NCBI RefSeq assembly: GCF_029227915.1
Contig: NC_079886.1
Location: 14,131,001-14,195,000, forward strand
Reading direction: 5' to 3'
DNA length: 64,000 bases
Source: Hydractinia symbiolongicarpus
Lineage: Eukaryota; Cnidaria; Hydrozoa; Anthoathecata; Hydractiniidae
A program made the translations under genes and the position numbers. The stretch's first letter is position 1; each line of letters opens with the position of its first letter. The notes beneath the pieces were generated by a model. The model was given only the letters and a program-made list of their open reading frames with translations. It ran no database searches and was not told the DNA's origin. Positions 61,001 to 64,000 of this stretch are shown piece by piece.

Positions 61001-64000
61001 CATTCATTAGCTCCGTTGCCTTAGAGCACTCTTAACTACGTGCACAGTGCTATAAAGGCTGTAATATGGCATTTTGCAGTCTAATAAAAGCCCCACACGT
61101 AAGTTACGTGGTTCCACTTGCCTGCGCAGATTACCATTGGACTATTCCTTAAGGTCTCAATGCACTACAACGTCCCAAGTCGTTTTCATTAGCGCTATTG
61201 CATTAGAACACTCTTAACTACGTGCACAGTCCTATAAAGGCGGTAATATGGCCTTTTGCAGTCTAATAAAAGCCTCACACGTAAATCACGTGGTTCCATC
61301 TGTCTGCGCAGGTTACCATTGCACTATTCCTTCCAGTCTCAATGCGTTACAACGTTCCAAGTCCTTTTCATTGTTGCCGTTGCTTTACAACACTATTAAC
61401 TGTTTGCACAGTCCTATAAAGACCGTAATTTACCCTTTTGCAGTCCAATAAAAGCCGCACACGTAAATCACGCGGTTTCAGCTGCCTGCGCAGGTTACCA
61501 TTGGACTAGTCCTTCCAGTCTCAATGCGCTACAACGTCCCAAGTCGTTTTCATTAGCGCTATTGCGTTAGAACACTCTTAACTACGTGCACAGTCCTATA
61601 AAGGCTGTAATATGGCGTTTTGAAGTCTAATAAAAGCCTCACACGTTAATCACGTGGTTCCATCTGCCTGCGCAAGTTACCATTCCACTATTCCTTCCAG
61701 TCTCAATGCGCTACAACGTTCCAAGTCGTTTTCATTAGCGCCGTTGCCTTACAACACTCTTAACTACGTGCACAGTCCTATAAAGGCTGTATATGGCCTT
61801 TTGCGTTCTAATAAAAGCCTCACACGTAAATCACGTGGTTCCATCTGCCTGTGCAGGTTACCATTGGACTAGACGTTCCAGTCCCAATGCACTACAACGT
61901 CTCAAGTCGTATTCATTAGCGCCGTTACCTTAAAACACTCTTAACTACGTGCACAGTCCTAAAAAGGCTGTACTATGGCCTTTTGCAGTCTAATAAAAGC
62001 CTTGCACGTAAATCACGCGGTTTCATCTGTCTGCGCAGGTTACCATTGGACTAGTCCTTCCAGTCTCAATGCGCTACAACGTCCCAAGTCGTTTTCATTA
62101 GCGCTATTGCATTAGAACACTCTTGACTACGTGCACAGTCCTATAAAGGCTGTAATATGGCGTTTTGCAGTCTAATAAAAGCCTCACACGTTAATCACGT
62201 GGTTCCATCTGCCTGCGCAGGTTACCATTGCACTATTCCTTCCAGTCTCAATGCGCTACAACGTTCCAAGTCCTTTTCATTATTGCCGTTGCTTTACAAC
62301 ACTATTAACTGTTTGCACAGTCCTATAAAGACCGTAATTTACCCTTTTGCAGTCCAATAAAAGCCGCACACGTAAATCACGCGGTTTCAGCTGCCTGCGG
62401 CGGTTACCATTGGCCTTGTCGTTCCAGTCTCAATGCGCTACCACGTCCCAAGTCGTTTTCATTAGCGCCGCTGCTTTACAACACTCTTAACTACGTGCAC
62501 AGTCCTATAAAGGCTGTAATATTGCCTTTTGCAGTCTAATAAAGGCCTTGCACGTAAGTCACGTGGTTTCATCAGTCTGTGCAGGTTACCATTGGACTAG
62601 TCCTTCCAGTCTCAATGCGCTACAACGCATTCATTAGCTCCGTTGCCTTAGAACACTCTTAACTACGTGCACAGTGCTATAAAGGCTGTAATATGGCATT
62701 TTGCAGTCTAATAAAAGCCTCACACGTAAGTTACGTGGTTCCACTTGCCTGCGCAGATTACCATTGGACTATTCCTTAAGGTCTCAATGCACTACAACGT
62801 CCCAAGTTGTTTTCATTAGCGCTATTGCATTAGAACACTCTTAACTACGTGCACAGTCCTATAAAGGCGGTAATATGGCCTTTTGCAGTCTAATAAAAGC
62901 CTCACACGTAAATCACGTGGTTCCATCTGTCTGCGCAGGTTACCATTGCACTATTCCTTCCAGTCTCAATGCGCTACAACGTTCCAAGTCCTTTTCATTG
63001 TTGCCGTTGCTTTACAACACTATTAACTGTTTGCACAGTCCTATAAAGACCGTAATTTACCCTTTTGCAGTCCAATAAAAGCCGCACACGTAAATCACGC
63101 GGTTTCAGCTGCCTGCGCAGGTTACCATTGGACTAGTCCTTCCAGTCTCAATGCGCTACAACGTCCCAAGTCGTTTTCATTAGCGCTATTGCGTTAGAAC
63201 ACTCTTAACTACGTGCACAGTCCTATAAAGGCTGTAATATGGCGTTTTGAAGTCTAATAAAAGCCTCACACGTTAATCACGTGGTTCCATCTGCCTGCAC
63301 AGGTTACCATTCCACTATTCCTTCCAGTCTCAATGCGCTACAACGTTCCAAGTCCTTTTCATTATTGCCGTTGCTTTACAACACTATTAACTGTTTGCAC
63401 AGTCCTATAAAAACCGTAATTTACCTTTTTGCAGTCCAATAAAAGGCGCACACGTAAATCACGCGGTTTCAGCTGCCTGCGGCGGTTACCATTGGACTTG
63501 TCGTTCCAGTCTCAATGCGCTACCACGTCCCAAGTCGTTTTCATTAGCGCCGCTGCTTTACAACACTCTTAACTACGTGCACAGTCCTATAAAGGCTGTA
63601 ATATGGCCTTTTGCTGTCTAATAAAAGGCTCACACGTAAGTCCCGTGGTTCCACCTGCCTGCGCAGGATACCATTGGACTATTCCTTACAGTCTCAATGT
63701 GCTACAACGTCCCAAGTCGTTTTCATTAGCGCCGTTGCTTTACAACACTATTAACTACGTGCACAGTCCTATAAAGGCTGTAATATTGCCTTTTGCAGTC
63801 TAATAAAGGCCTTGCACGTAAATCACGTGGTTTCATCAGTCTGTGCAGGTTACCATTGGACTAGTCCTTCCAGTCTCAATGCGCTACAACGCCTTCATTA
63901 GCTCCGTTGCCTTAGAACACTCTTAACTACGTGCACAGTCCTATAAAGGCTGTAATATGGCCTTTTGCAGTCTAATAAAGGCTTCACACGTAAATCACGT
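58021..64000 (+). repeat. Higher-order repeat series, 1,990- and 1,627-bp units
   Basis: Units are marked by TGGCGTTTTGCAGTC at 58,540, 60,530 and 62,157 (periods 1,990 and 1,627 bp) and by 59,258, 61,248 and 62,875. All carry a shortened monomer in which ACAACGTCCCAAGTCGTTTTC is reduced to ACAACGCATTC (59,008, 60,998, 62,626). A different version, ACAACGCCTTC, occurs at 63,890. The 1,990-bp unit contains two extra monomers with GGTCTTCCGCAGTC-type sequence (near 59,624) that the 1,627-bp unit lacks. The array runs off the window end. Confidence 0.85.

Larger units (their letters stand above)
41272..64000 (+). repeat. 182-bp satellite array, right arm
   Basis: The same satellite resumes in register immediately after the transposon, in the same orientation, for about 125 monomers to the window edge. 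The first bases, CTGTAATATGGCC, complete the monomer interrupted at 40,054. This arm is richer in monomers with ACGTTAATCACG, GATTTGCAGTCTAATTAAGG and TCATCGTGCTAC variants than the left arm. The array therefore contains regional sub-families, though no break in family identity is visible. The right end is again inside a monomer. Confidence 0.97.

Noticed and set aside
950-63803. Dozens of + strand 60-67 codon reading frames beginning Met-Ala-Phe-Cys-Ser-Leu-Ile-Lys
   Set aside because: They are the same satellite stretch read from its ATG to the TAA of the next monomer. The monomer is not a multiple of three, there is no codon-type conservation, and many monomers break the frame.
1-64000. 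CRISPR array
   Set aside because: Repeats are contiguous 182-bp monomers with no short repeat/unique spacer alternation.
1-64000. CENP-B box or telomeric repeat
   Set aside because: I found no match to the TTCG-N(4)-A-NN-CGGG pattern in the common monomer types on either strand, and no TTAGG or TTAGGG runs.
1-64000. tRNA-derived (SINE) origin of the monomer with pol III A and B boxes
   Set aside because: The GGTTCCATC string resembles a B box only superficially, lacking the GTTCRA core. No A box lies at a suitable distance.

Overview
The window is almost entirely one tandem satellite array with a basic repeat of about 182 bp. Roughly 345 monomers, all in the same orientation, run from base 1 to base 64,000. 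The only interruption is a DNA transposon of about 1.2 kb at 40,055-41,269. I find no host protein-coding gene, rRNA, tRNA or CRISPR array. The many 60-67 codon reading frames are shadows of the repeat: 182 is not a multiple of three, so a frame opening at the conserved ATG always closes shortly after it enters the next monomer.

A pure tandem satellite with nested higher-order structure, plus a terminal-inverted-repeat transposon carrying spliceosomal-type splice signals, points to eukaryotic constitutive heterochromatin (centromeric, pericentromeric or subtelomeric). The short intron-like segment (110 bp) would suit an arthropod or another compact-intron animal, but that is weak inference. 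I cannot name the species and do not recognise the satellite family.

Layout: 1-3,497 loosely ordered monomers; 3,498-about 10,200 a 9- to 10-monomer higher-order repeat (periods 1,821, 1,639, 1,639 bp); 10,755-15,484 two near-identical 2,365-bp units; 15,485-17,220 a displaced piece of the first block; 17,221-30,205 two near-identical 6,700-bp units, the second incomplete; 26,812-35,520 two 4,338-bp units overlapping the previous block; 35,521-40,054 a mosaic of pieces of those units; 40,055-41,269 the transposon; 41,272-48,009 further mosaic; 48,010-51,793 a 2,366-bp unit and a partial second copy; 51,794-58,020 units shrinking from 1,639 to 1,457 to 1,092 bp; 58,021-64,000 units of 1,990 and 1,627 bp.

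The array looks actively homogenised by unequal exchange and short conversion tracts. Unit sizes are near-multiples of 182, copies differ by only a few bases over kilobases, and small deletions act as lineage tags. Each monomer combines, on the + strand, a TATAAA, an initiator-like CAGTC 27 bp downstream, an AATAAA or ATTAAA hexamer, and overlapping short inverted repeats. The transposon has a 14-bp perfect terminal inverted repeat, clustered AAGACGTCTT palindromes near both ends, a matching empty site elsewhere in the array, and an internal intron-plus-terminal-exon-like remnant. The transposon and the regulatory-looking content of the monomer are the two items most worth following up.
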